From: Roseivirga misakiensis
GTDB lineage: Bacteria; Bacteroidota; Bacteroidia; Cytophagales; Cyclobacteriaceae
Assembly (NCBI RefSeq): GCF_001747105.1
Contig: NZ_MDGQ01000005.1
Span: 1,364,001 to 1,428,000 of the forward strand
Reading direction: 5' to 3'
Length of the DNA: 64,000 nucleotides
In this document: in pieces, positions 25,412-34,487 of the stretch
Layout of the letters: each line of letters opens with the position of its first letter
Position numbering within the stretch: the stretch's first letter is position 1
The notes under the pieces: generated by a model
Seen by the model: only the letters and a program-made list of their open reading frames with translations
Databases searched by the model: none
Told to the model about the DNA's origin: nothing
Made by a program: the position numbers and the translations under genes

Positions 25412-27865
25412 ATGTTTAAAAATCATATATCCGTCGCACTAAGAAACTTTCAGAAAAGAAAGTCTTTTACCTTCATAAATATTCTCGGTTTGACCGTGGG
25501 CATGACGGTCTGTCTCTTAATTCTTACCTATGCAAGGTATGAGATGAGCTACGACACGTTTCATAGTAGAGCAGATGACATCTATCGGATTTCGGTTGAT
25601 ATCTATAATGGAGAGGATTTCCAAATAGCAGATGCTCAATGTTACCCTGCTGTGGGAAAACTTGCGAAGAATGAGTTCTCGGAAATTGAAGAGTTTGCTA
25701 TGGCTCGAAAGTTCGGCCGAATGTCTCTGAAAAATGGTGAAAAAGCATTCAATGAGGATGGGGTATTCTTTGCAACACCTTCTTGGTTAGAAGTTTTCGA
25801 CTGGGATTTGAAGCAAGGGAATAAAGCTACTGCTCTAAAAGATGCAAACACCATTGTCATTACTGAAAGCACTGCAGAGCGCTATTTTGGCGATGAAGAC
25901 CCGATGGGTAAAATGGTGAAATTGTTACCTGGTGGTGGCGAACTTCCAATGCTAGTTACAGGTGTCATCAAAGATGTACCTGAGAATGCACACTTGAAGT
26001 TTGATATTTTGGTCTCCTATCAAACAGCAGTAGAAGAGTTTGGAAGTAAGTACGATAACTTCGGGGGTAACAATGAGTATATGTACATTTTGGCCAATAC
26101 TCCTTTGGACAATGATTTCAAGAAGCGTTTTAATGCAACATATTTCGAAAGAACGGAACCATTTTTAGAGCGAGGGGATAGTCTAGACATTCAACCGCTA
26201 ACAGATATTCACTTAAAATCCGATAAAACATATGAAGCAGAAACTAATGGTAGCCAGTCGATAGTAAATATCCTTTTAGTGGTAGCAGCGTTTGTTCTGA
26301 TTATCGCTTGGGTGAACTTTATTAACCTTTCAACAGCTCGGGCTATGGAAAGGGGAAAAGAAGTTGGGGTAAGGAAGGTATTGGGTTCGAACAAAGGCGC
26401 GTTGATTACGCAGTTCTTACTGGAGTCATTTATGCTCAATTTTCTAGCCGTAGTGTTAACCCTTACATGTATCCAGGGCGTATTGCCGCTATTCAATGAG
26501 TTTGCTGATTTGGACTTGTCTTTTAATGTATTCCAAAATAATCAGGCCTTAATGCAAGTATTGGGGATTTTATTCATTGGCTCATTCGCATCGGGTATTT
26601 ATCCAGCATTGGTTTTGTCTAACTATAGGCCGTTAGCAGTAATTAGCGGACGCTTGAAAGATTCGAAAGGTGGATTGATTCTGCGTAAAGGATTAGTAGT
26701 CTTCCAGTTTATGATTACAATGCTTCTTTTGGCCGGTACGGTCACTATATACCAGCAAGTGAATCATATGCGTTCACAGTCATTAGGTGTTAATATTGAT
26801 CAGACAATTGTGGTTCGAAACCCAGTAATGTCTGCTGGTGATAGTCTTCAAAGTGAGCACAGAAAGACATTCAAATCTGAACTGAGCCGAATTGCTCAGG
26901 TTCAAGCTGTTGCATTTTCTGAGACAGTTTTTGGTCAAGGAACCACTGAAATGAATACCACGACTGGTTTTTACGAATTGGTGAATAAAACTGGTAGAGG
27001 CGTAAGTTTCTCGTTTTATAGAGTAGATGAGGATTTTACAAAAGCTTTTGAATTTGAAATTCTGGCAGGAAGAACTTTCGATTCGAATATAGAAAATGTA
27101 ATTCCTGACGGTGGCGGCTATGATGGGATCATGATTAATGAAACAAGCCGAAAAATATTTGGGTTTGCTACTAACGAAGAGGCCATAGGTCAGAAAATCA
27201 ACAGGTTTGGGGCACAAGTATCAATCGTTGGGGTTTTTGCAGACTATAACCACCATTCGCTAAAGACGAAAGTGGACCCAACGGTATTGTTCTTTGATCG
27301 GTATGGATATGCATCTGATTATGCATCAATAAAGGTCAATGCTGGAGATAATCCGGGCAAAGCTTACAAGACTATCCTAGGTGAGATTGAGAGTGCATAT
27401 CGCCAAGTTTACCCAGAAAGCGATTTTGATTATTTCTTCTTAGACGAAAATTTTGAAAAGCAGTATCGTGCCGATCAACAATTTGGAACTGTATTTACAG
27501 CCTTTGCAGGGATTACCATTTTTGTAGCTATTCTAGGTTTGTTTGGTCTGGTGCTCTACGAAGTTCAGCAAAGAGTTAAAGAGATTGGTATTCGTAAAGT
27601 TTTAGGTGCAAGTGTGGTGACAATTATAAAGTTGCTTTCCTCTAGCTTCTTAAAACTGATTTCTATTTCCATTCTGTTGGCTACACCGATGGCTTACTTT
27701 GGACTGAATGAATGGTTGAGTGGCTATGCATATAGAATCGATTTATCGGTCGTGCTATTTATTCTTCCGGCAATTGTTCTGCTGTTAATTGCTTTGGTAA
27801 CCGTCACTACGCAAGCTGTAAAAGCGGCAAATGAAAACCCCGTGAAGTCCTTGAGATACGAGTAA
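25412..27865 (+). CDS. FtsX/MacB-like ABC transporter permease, array member 5
   Basis: 817 residues, separated from member 4 by its own enhancer/promoter region. N-terminus MFKNHISVALRNFQKRKSFT, double FtsX layout with RGKEVGVRKVLGS and RVKEIGIRKVLGA, FFLDENFEKQ before the last TM block, and C-terminus NPVKSLRYE. A strong terminator follows at once. Its separate sigma-54 promoter means it could be expressed in a different ratio from members 1-4 under the same regulator. Confidence 0.9.
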   Translation: MFKNHISVALRNFQKRKSFTFINILGLTVGMTVCLLILTYARYEMSYDTFHSRADDIYRISVDIYNGEDFQIADAQCYPAVGKLAKNEFSEIEEFAMARKFGRMSLKNGEKAFNEDGVFFATPSWLEVFDWDLKQGNKATALKDANTIVITESTAERYFGDEDPMGKMVKLLPGGGELPMLVTGVIKDVPENAHLKFDILVSYQTAVEEFGSKYDNFGGNNEYMYILANTPLDNDFKKRFNATYFERTEPFLERGDSLDIQPLTDIHLKSDKTYEAETNGSQSIVNILLVVAAFVLIIAWVNFINLSTARAMERGKEVGVRKVLGSNKGALITQFLLESFMLNFLAVVLTLTCIQGVLPLFNEFADLDLSFNVFQNNQALMQVLGILFIGSFASGIYPALVLSNYRPLAVISGRLKDSKGGLILRKGLVVFQFMITMLLLAGTVTIYQQVNHMRSQSLGVNIDQTIVVRNPVMSAGDSLQSEHRKTFKSELSRIAQVQAVAFSETVFGQGTTEMNTTTGFYELVNKTGRGVSFSFYRVDEDFTKAFEFEILAGRTFDSNIENVIPDGGGYDGIMINETSRKIFGFATNEEAIGQKINRFGAQVSIVGVFADYNHHSLKTKVDPTVLFFDRYGYASDYASIKVNAGDNPGKAYKTILGEIESAYRQVYPESDFDYFFLDENFEKQYRADQQFGTVFTAFAGITIFVAILGLFGLVLYEVQQRVKEIGIRKVLGASVVTIIKLLSSSFLKLISISILLATPMAYFGLNEWLSGYAYRIDLSVVLFILPAIVLLLIALVTVTTQAVKAANENPVKSLRYE

Positions 27866-27891
27866 TTAGACTAAATAGCCTATAAAATAGT

Positions 27892-27920
27892 GAAGCCCCG
27901 ATTGCAGTCGGGGCTTCTTT
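27892..27920 (+). terminator. Intrinsic terminator closing the permease array
   Basis: A perfect 10-bp GC-rich stem (27892-27901 with 27908-27917), 6-nt loop, then TTT. It may also serve the convergent gene on the minus strand. Confidence 0.85.
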
Positions 27921-27944
27921 GTTCAACTAAAAACACAAGCAAGT

Positions 27945-28361
27945 TTAGTTGCCTCCACGGCCACCGCCACGGCGACCACCGCGTTGTGATGCTCTTTCCT
28001 CTTTCCACTTTTCGTAAGCGGTCCATTGAGTTTCATTAAAAATTTCTTTTAGCTGCTTATCAGCTTTTTCTTGGAACTCCGCGATAGCTTCTCGCATACC
28101 TTCAAAACTTCCACTTGACCTCATTTCTTGAAGCTTTTCGTTTCTTTCCTTATTAGTCGCTAAAAGCACATCATAAGTCTTTTTATATTGCTCATCTGAC
28201 AAGCCGAATTGCTCTTGGAAGTTCTCTGCTTGTGTTTTTGCAGCTTCTTCAGGGTCCAATCTCTGGCCTCTTTGTCCACGTTGGCCGCCTTGTCCTCTTT
28301 GTGCGTGTGCCGCAAGTCCAACGAAAAGCAGCATACTCATAAATAATAATGTCTTTCTCAT
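27945..28361 (-). CDS. Small secreted Spy/CpxP-like protein with Gly/Arg/Gln-rich ends
   Basis: 138 residues. A signal peptide ends at AHAQ (~21). A low-complexity segment follows (GQGGQRGQRGQR), then a helical core (~40-120) with FGLSDEQYKKTYDVLL and FNETQWTAYEKWKEER, which resembles the LTxxQ repeats of Spy/CpxP-type periplasmic chaperones. The C-terminal tail is Gly/Arg-rich (RGGRRGGGRGG). Family link is tentative. Likely periplasmic, stress-related or chaperone-like. Confidence 0.7.
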   Translation of the reverse strand: MRKTLLFMSMLLFVGLAAHAQRGQGGQRGQRGQRLDPEEAAKTQAENFQEQFGLSDEQYKKTYDVLLATNKERNEKLQEMRSSGSFEGMREAIAEFQEKADKQLKEIFNETQWTAYEKWKEERASQRGGRRGGGRGGN

Positions 28362-28454
28362 GATTTCGTATTTACATGGCTTTTGACAAACAACTAGCCA
28401 GAAGGTTTAATTGATTTTAGAATTTGATGGATGGTAGCAATACATCACCGCCAA

Positions 28455-29657
28455 TTATGAAATCTCTCCCGAACCGACAAGTTCATTTTCGGCATACCAA
28501 GCTACAAATTGTCCTGGCGCTATACCTTTTTGATAGTCTTTGAAAATAACGTAAAGACCATCTGGTTCCATATATAGTTCAGCAGGTTCTAACGGTTGTC
28601 TGTACCGAATTCTCGCCATATAGGAACGTGATTCTCCGATTTCCATCTTCAAGTCATCTCTAACCCAGTGGATTACCTCATTCGGAACAAATAAGCCACG
28701 CCTTAACAAACCCGGGTGCTCGTCGCCTTGGCCGGTATAGATAACATTGTTAGTCGTATCTTTTTCGATGACAAAGAGGGGCTCAGGAGTACCGCCTACC
28801 GCCAAGCCTTTTCGTTGACCAATGGTGAAATAATGAGCACCATTATGTTCGCCAACCAATTTACCGTCGGTTGGTTTGTATTCGTAAGGAGTAGAAAGGG
28901 CTACTAATTCATCTCTTTTCGTCCTAAATTCCTGATTTTGAAGCCGATGAAAAGGGTCAAAATTTGTGTCTTGAGTACCCAATTCTCTTATTTCGCCTTG
29001 TTTTGGGGCGAGTTGTTGTTGTAAAAAGTCAGGCAACCTGACCTTACCAATAAAACATAATCCTTGTGAATCTTTTTTCTCCGCAGTGATGAGATCAGCT
29101 TTTCGGGCAATTTCTCTTACTTCAGACTTTTGTAAATGTCCAATAGGGAAGAGGGCCTTAGCAAGTTGCTCTTGGTTTAATTGGCACAGAAAGTAGCTCT
29201 GATCTTTATTAGGATCAGCCCCAGCTAATAAGCGATGTACCGTTTTTCCGTTGTCCTCGATGGTATCTTTTTGGACATAATGGCCTGTAGCTACATAATC
29301 TGCTTTTAGCTTTAAAGCAGCCTTTAAGAAAATGTCAAATTTTACTTCGCGGTTGCAGAGGATATCTGGATTGGGTGTTCTGCCTTGTTCATATTCCTTA
29401 AACATATAATCGACGATGCGCTCTTTATACTGCGCACTCAAATCGATCACATGAAAGGGGATACCCAATTTTTCCGCTACGGCTAGTGCATCATTGCTAT
29501 CTTCTACCCACGGGCATTCTTCTGAAATGATCACCGAGTCGTCAACCCAGTTACGCATAAACATAGCGATAACGTCATAACCTTGCTCTATGAGCAAGTG
29601 GGCTGTTACACTGGAATCTACTCCGCCAGAAAGTCCAACAACTACTCTTTTTTTCAT
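28455..29657 (-). CDS. mnmA: tRNA-specific 2-thiouridylase MnmA
   Basis: It catalyses 2-thiolation of the wobble uridine (s2U34) in Glu, Gln and Lys tRNAs, using ATP and a persulfide sulfur donor. Visible are the PP-loop SGGVDSSV near residue 10, the first catalytic cysteine in [12 protein letters not shown], the second in [11 protein letters not shown], and the conserved ATGHYVQ and [10 protein letters not shown] motifs. The C-terminal beta domain ends VGSGEIS. 400 residues is slightly longer than the usual 360-380. It is cytoplasmic and monocistronic, on the minus strand. Confidence 0.96.
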   Translation of the reverse strand: MKKRVVVGLSGGVDSSVTAHLLIEQGYDVIAMFMRNWVDDSVIISEECPWVEDSNDALAVAEKLGIPFHVIDLSAQYKERIVDYMFKEYEQGRTPNPDILCNREVKFDIFLKAALKLKADYVATGHYVQKDTIEDNGKTVHRLLAGADPNKDQSYFLCQLNQEQLAKALFPIGHLQKSEVREIARKADLITAEKKDSQGLCFIGKVRLPDFLQQQLAPKQGEIRELGTQDTNFDPFHRLQNQEFRTKRDELVALSTPYEYKPTDGKLVGEHNGAHYFTIGQRKGLAVGGTPEPLFVIEKDTTNNVIYTGQGDEHPGLLRRGLFVPNEVIHWVRDDLKMEIGESRSYMARIRYRQPLEPAELYMEPDGLYVIFKDYQKGIAPGQFVAWYAENELVGSGEIS

Positions 29658-29763
29658 GATTTTCTCCTAACTAGGATGGCTAACACCGTTTCTGCAAAAA
29701 TAGTTGTATTGTTCTTAAAAACATTAATCACAAAGTTTAAGCGATATCGATCAGGCTAAAAAT

Positions 29764-29793
29764 AAAAAGGCGATCCAAATCGAATCGCCTTTT
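29764..29793 (-). terminator. Intrinsic terminator of the amidohydrolase operon
   Basis: A 10-bp stem (29765-29774 with 29784-29793) with a 9-nt loop. Read on the minus strand it ends in a T-run, 24 bases after the stop of the last amidohydrolase gene. Confidence 0.8.
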
Positions 29794-29816
29794 CTTAGGT
29801 TGAGGTTGAAGAAGCT

Positions 29817-31151
29817 TTATTTCTTCTTGATGTCGATGGCCTTTTTGGACTTATCAACACCTGGTGTTCTATTCAAGAATTCATCGTAAAGTCTGATTTG
29901 ACGAGAAGTCATCGGAACTTTATAACCATCTATAAATAGTTCAGTGATTTTAGTAGCTGTTTCAAATGGATCACCAGTTGCTACAAAAATATTAGCTTTT
30001 TTGCCCACTTCGATCGAGCCTACTTGATCTCCAATACCAAGGATTTCAGCTGCATTAATGGTTATCGCTTTAAGTGCCTCTTCACGGCCCATACCATAAG
30101 CAGCAGCAAAACCCGCATGATATGGTAGGTTTCTCACATTTTCAGCTTCCATCGTTCTTAGAGCAACTTTAACACCTGCTTTAGACATGATGCCAGGATT
30201 TGCATAAGCAGCATCATATGCGTCTGATTGACGTGTAGGAATTGCTTGAACTGGTCCAGTGATAACGGATAAACCTGATTCCGCAATTTTGTCTGCAACT
30301 CTCCAGCCCTCAGATACACCGGTCAGGATTACTTTTTTGTAACCGCGCTCTTTTACCCAATCAATAGTAGCAAGGATATCTTTAGCAGCATTCACCTCAA
30401 TAAAAAGCATCATTTCGCCTTTAACTACTGGTACTAAGGCCTCAATTTCTGGGTATGACCTAACTTCATCCGAGTTTTCAATTTTCGCATAAAGTTCTGC
30501 TTTGTCCCAAGCTTCGTTTATTTGCTTTAGCGCTCTTTCTTGACGCTTTTTAATTTCAGCTTCAGAAAGTCTTCTAAACCTACGACCTCTGCCAGTTGAA
30601 GGAAAATTCATTACAATTCCTTTTGCACCAGCATACATTTGGTCAGGTGTATAACCAAATAGGTTGATAGCAGCAGCCGTACCAGCTAAAGCACCACCTC
30701 TTGGCATAGTCCAAACAGTTGTAACACCGCTAACTCTGGTCACTGGAATTGCGACAGAGTTGGGATTTACAGCTGTAAGTGCCTCCATTTGTGGAGTTAA
30801 TGCACCAAATTCTCGCGTGTCGTTAGCCTCTGCAATGCTCCCGATTTCGGATAAACCTAAAGTCGTTCCGCCATCGATCATTCCTGGGTAAATTTCTCTT
30901 CCCTTACAATCGATTACTTCGGCATCATCTGGAATAGTAACATTAGCACCAACGGCTTCAATTACGCCTCCATTAATAACTATGGTGCCATTTTCAATAA
31001 TACCATTAGTTACGGTAAAGATTTTAGCATTGGTTAGGGCAAACTTGCCATTGCGCGCTCTTAAGACCTGATCATCCTCCTGTGCTAAAGACAAAAGAGG
31101 AACGAAAGTCAACATAAAGAGTGCTGCGAATAATATTCTTAAATTTTTCAT
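29817..31151 (-). CDS. Amidohydrolase-fold protein lacking the metal-binding HxH (third gene of operon)
   Basis: 444 residues with a signal peptide (to SLAQ, ~23). The imidazolonepropionase-like amidohydrolase frame is clear: composite beta domain (FALTNAKIFTVTNGIIENGT) and the closing INAAEILGIGDQVGSIEVGKKANIFV. But the metal motif DxHxH is replaced by GMIDGGTTLG, and the mid-barrel histidines are not seen (IEVNAAKDI). Catalysis of the usual kind is unlikely. It is last in a three-gene operon, 8 bases after an apparently active paralogue, so a structural or regulatory partner role is plausible (inference). Confidence 0.85.
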   Translation of the reverse strand: MKNLRILFAALFMLTFVPLLSLAQEDDQVLRARNGKFALTNAKIFTVTNGIIENGTIVINGGVIEAVGANVTIPDDAEVIDCKGREIYPGMIDGGTTLGLSEIGSIAEANDTREFGALTPQMEALTAVNPNSVAIPVTRVSGVTTVWTMPRGGALAGTAAAINLFGYTPDQMYAGAKGIVMNFPSTGRGRRFRRLSEAEIKKRQERALKQINEAWDKAELYAKIENSDEVRSYPEIEALVPVVKGEMMLFIEVNAAKDILATIDWVKERGYKKVILTGVSEGWRVADKIAESGLSVITGPVQAIPTRQSDAYDAAYANPGIMSKAGVKVALRTMEAENVRNLPYHAGFAAAYGMGREEALKAITINAAEILGIGDQVGSIEVGKKANIFVATGDPFETATKITELFIDGYKVPMTSRQIRLYDEFLNRTPGVDKSKKAIDIKKK

Positions 31152-31159
31152 GTCCTACT

Positions 31160-32527
31160 TTATTTTTTATTGGAGAATAAATCTTCCATTGTCAGCAAAA
31201 AAGCATCTTCAAGACATCTGTGATCTTCATGTCGATCATAAATCATAACGTCTTCAATAGCTGCTTCTGGATTTATATATAATCTTACGTCTTTTCTATC
31301 TTCAGACTTGTCGAAATATTTTACACCATCTACAAATGTCATTAATGGAACAGCATAGACAGATAGTGGGTGACTATCGAAAATAGCGATGTCAGCATCT
31401 TTACCAACTTCAATAGATCCAACTCTATCATCAATGCCTAATTGTTTGGCAGGATTTAAAGTGATCATTGCAAGTGCTTGATCATCAGTTAAATCACCAT
31501 ATTTCTGCGTTTTAGCAGCTTCGTGAAACAAGTGTCTGATCAATTCTCCTGAATCAGAGTTGATTGAAGTATTAACACCAGCATTATGTAGAATGGCTGC
31601 GTTATAGGCAGTAGAGTAGTACACTTCTAACTTATAAGCCCACCAATCAGCAAAAACTGAAGCATTGGCTCCAAATGCTGCTAATTCAGGTGCTACTTTA
31701 TAGGCTTCGTTGGCATGCTGAAAAGTAAGCTTAGGGATATTGAAATCACTAAACACTTTCAAAAGCATGTAAATTTCATCTGCTCTATAAGAGTGACAAT
31801 GCACTAAGACATCGCCGTTCATAATGTCAACAAGAGTTTGTAGTCTAAGGTCATACTCAGGCGCTACTTTTCGAGCCGATTTGTTGGCTTTATAAGCGTC
31901 CCATTTCTTCTTGTATTCAACGGCTTGTGTAAATGAATTCCTCAACATGTTTTCAACTCCCATTCGACTTTGAGGTTGAATACCTCTAGCACGACCACCA
32001 CGAGTTGGGTTTTCCCCTAAAGCAAATTTGATTGTTCTAGGAGCTCCTTCAAATCTTAGGTCATCTGGATTAGTAAAACCATACCGAAGTTTTAACGTCT
32101 CATTTTGTCCACCGATAACATTGGCAGATCCGTGCATCAAGTGAATACTAGTTACACCACCTGCAAGTGCTCTATAAATAGATACATCAAGTGGGTTGAC
32201 TACATCCTCCATGCTTACTTCAGAAGTCACCTGGCTCGTACCTTCGTTAATGGCGCTACCAGCAATATGTGAATGCGCATCGATAATACCCGGCATTACA
32301 AATTTGCCAGTGGCATCTACCGTCTCAACTCCTCTAGGAGCACGAAGTCCTTTGCCTATTTTCGAAATCTTACCATTTCGAACGAGAACGTCAGTATTTT
32401 CTAACGCACCATTGGTAACAGTAAGAACTGTACCTCCTTTAATCAATAAATCTCCTTTTGGCACTTGGGCCAAAACAACTGTGCTAAACAGTGCGAAGAC
32501 GATGGTTAATATATTTTTAATTTTCAT
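31160..32527 (-). CDS. Secreted amidohydrolase, metal motif intact (second gene of operon)
   Basis: 455 residues with a signal peptide (to VLAQ). It keeps the metallo-dependent hydrolase motifs: GIIDAHSHIAG (HxH), VHCHSY and FQHANEA (barrel histidines) and NSDSGEL (catalytic aspartate), then LNPAKQLGIDDRVGSIEVGKDADIAIF. Expected to hydrolyse an amide or cyclic amide (imidazolonepropionase/prolidase-like) in the periplasm; substrate unknown. It is flanked by two paralogues without the metal motif, spaced by 20 and 8 bases. Confidence 0.88.
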   Translation of the reverse strand: MKIKNILTIVFALFSTVVLAQVPKGDLLIKGGTVLTVTNGALENTDVLVRNGKISKIGKGLRAPRGVETVDATGKFVMPGIIDAHSHIAGSAINEGTSQVTSEVSMEDVVNPLDVSIYRALAGGVTSIHLMHGSANVIGGQNETLKLRYGFTNPDDLRFEGAPRTIKFALGENPTRGGRARGIQPQSRMGVENMLRNSFTQAVEYKKKWDAYKANKSARKVAPEYDLRLQTLVDIMNGDVLVHCHSYRADEIYMLLKVFSDFNIPKLTFQHANEAYKVAPELAAFGANASVFADWWAYKLEVYYSTAYNAAILHNAGVNTSINSDSGELIRHLFHEAAKTQKYGDLTDDQALAMITLNPAKQLGIDDRVGSIEVGKDADIAIFDSHPLSVYAVPLMTFVDGVKYFDKSEDRKDVRLYINPEAAIEDVMIYDRHEDHRCLEDAFLLTMEDLFSNKK

Positions 32528-32547
32528 GATTCTTGTCTTTAGCTTTA

Positions 32548-34254
32548 TTACTTGCCGTCTTTATTAGCATTTATGTCAAGCTGAAAGCTCTGACCTGCGA
32601 AAGATGCGCTTGCCTTGCCTTCCATGGATTTCTCTTCAACTTTCCCTTCAACTACTAACTGAATAGCCTGTCCACCAGCATCGAGTTCAACATCAAATGT
32701 CAAGACGCCTTCTCTAAAGTTGATATTGTTCAAATCTGTGTCTGGAGTTCCATCTTCAAAAGTCATCACTCCCTCATATTTTTCACCTTGTTTAGTGAAT
32801 TTAAGCTTACCGTTTTGCTCACCACCTGGAGTTATCAATGCGTATGACCATTCTCCAGCAATAGGGTCGCTGTTGTCTACAGTGGCTTGTGAAGGTTTTG
32901 CATCTTTTTCAGAGGCGTCTTTACTTTTCTTTTCTTTGACTACATAATCATGTCTGTCGCCATCAACAAACATCATTTTCACCTCTGAATTTTTTGAGAA
33001 GTAAGGTGCTGTTGTAACCAATACATTGGCCATTTTACCAGCCTCGACTGTTCCTGTAACGTTATCTATGCCGAGCATTGAAGCAGGGTTAGTAGTTAAT
33101 GCCGCAAGTGCAGCATCTTCGCTAAGCCCGTTTTCAATCATTGTCATTAGGTTTTTCTTGATTTTGCTGTTAGATGTTCCTTTTGTAGAAAATCCAAACT
33201 TGATTCCAGCTTCCTGAAGCATACCAGCCTGAGAAACATACGTTTTATATGCCTCTGCTCTTTTCGCTTCTAGTGCCTTTACCTCATCAGTCTTATCATC
33301 ATCTTTGTTTTCTTTTGGCGCATCAGGTAAATCCATTGAAAGGAAAATAGGAGTTCCAGTTTCCTTTAATTCATCCATAATGTCCCAAGCTTGCTCTACT
33401 CCAGCCACCATAAGTTTGAAACCTAGGTCGTTTTGTAGCCTCATGGCTCTGCGTACATCAAGCATGCTGCTCACATCGAACATCACTGCTTTGCTTTGAT
33501 CTATGACAGGGTGGAAAGCTAAACTTACTCTGTCATTTACTGGGCGCGGGAGGCCAGAAGGGTTTTCAGCATATAAAGCTACGTGGTCTTTATGCTGAAC
33601 AGCGTTTCTGTATAAGTTTCTCCATTTTGCCATGATACCTAGTATGTTGCCAGGATAAGCACCAGGAGCTCCGACAAACTGTGCATAGAGTGCAACATCT
33701 TTTGCAAGCACCAACTCATCCATATGCTCGGCATCTTTCAATAAAATGAGTGAACCAGATCCTGGTAGCATTCTTCCATACGGCGCGGTATGAGATATCG
33801 CGAATCCTATTTTTCGAATGTTTCCAATCGTATTGCTAGTCACGTCTAGTTGAGAAAGAACACTGTTCTCAGGCGTAATTCCAGCATAATCATTAGGTGG
33901 GTCTGGTGTGAAAAGGTTTTGAGGACGTGGTAAGTTCTCAGGTCGTTTAGCACCTGTATTCGCCAATCCATCAATGAAGGCTGGATAAACGAAAAGTCCA
34001 GCTGCATCAATTACTTCAGCATCTGAAGGTATAGTTTGGTTTTGGCCAACACCGACAATCAAACCATCCCTAATTACTACAGTAGCGTCTTTCAATTCAC
34101 TACCCGGTTTTGTGATCACCGTGGCATTCGTAATTGCATAGGTTCTAGTAACCGCAGATTTTCCTGAAGGATCGCTCTGCGCAAGAGATGTATGCAACAC
34201 TGTGAATGATAGTAGCAACACTAAGTGTAGACGTAACATTCGAAAGGATTTCAT
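32548..34254 (-). CDS. Amidohydrolase-fold protein lacking HxH, with C-terminal beta domain (first gene of operon)
   Basis: 568 residues with a signal peptide (to SLAQ). The amidohydrolase frame is visible in ITNATVITKPGSELKDATVV and TTNPASMLGIDNVTGTVEAG, but the metal site is lost: AFIDGLANTG replaces the DxHxH segment. An acidic/lysine-rich linker (~450-470) leads to a ~100-residue beta-rich C-terminal domain (DPIAGEWSYALITPGGEQNG...). It heads a three-gene operon with one intact and one further degenerate paralogue. A scaffold for the intact enzyme is a reasonable inference. Confidence 0.85.
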   Translation of the reverse strand: MKSFRMLRLHLVLLLSFTVLHTSLAQSDPSGKSAVTRTYAITNATVITKPGSELKDATVVIRDGLIVGVGQNQTIPSDAEVIDAAGLFVYPAFIDGLANTGAKRPENLPRPQNLFTPDPPNDYAGITPENSVLSQLDVTSNTIGNIRKIGFAISHTAPYGRMLPGSGSLILLKDAEHMDELVLAKDVALYAQFVGAPGAYPGNILGIMAKWRNLYRNAVQHKDHVALYAENPSGLPRPVNDRVSLAFHPVIDQSKAVMFDVSSMLDVRRAMRLQNDLGFKLMVAGVEQAWDIMDELKETGTPIFLSMDLPDAPKENKDDDKTDEVKALEAKRAEAYKTYVSQAGMLQEAGIKFGFSTKGTSNSKIKKNLMTMIENGLSEDAALAALTTNPASMLGIDNVTGTVEAGKMANVLVTTAPYFSKNSEVKMMFVDGDRHDYVVKEKKSKDASEKDAKPSQATVDNSDPIAGEWSYALITPGGEQNGKLKFTKQGEKYEGVMTFEDGTPDTDLNNINFREGVLTFDVELDAGGQAIQLVVEGKVEEKSMEGKASASFAGQSFQLDINANKDGK

Positions 34255-34442
34255 ATTTATTATTTAGTTAAGATTAGTTGGTGCATAATATACTTCAAAG
34301 GCAGCTTGAATTCAAAGCCAAATATGAGAGTGGTTCCATATTGATTTTGGGGGTACGTTCCTTTCCGTTTAACATTCTCAAACTGATCATGATTGTGGCG
34401 TATTTTATCTTCGGATTGTTTAAAATCGCTGATTTAAGGCAT

Positions 34443-34468
34443 AAAAAAAGGCTCCGAAGAGCCTTTTT
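34443..34468 (-). terminator. Intrinsic terminator of the metzincin gene (UUCG loop)
   Basis: A 10-bp stem (34445-34454 with 34459-34468). The loop reads TTCG on the minus strand, an extra-stable tetraloop, followed by a T-run. It lies 20 bases past the metalloprotease stop. Confidence 0.88.
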
Positions 34469-34487
34469 ACAAATGGTTTATATTGGA

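Noticed and set aside
26783-27217. 144-codon antisense ORF inside permease 5
   Set aside because: Opposite-strand shadow of a clear coding frame; no domain features.
15384-27920. Complete MacAB-TolC efflux operon
   Set aside because: Only permease subunits are present; no ATPase, membrane-fusion protein or outer-membrane channel gene was found in the window.
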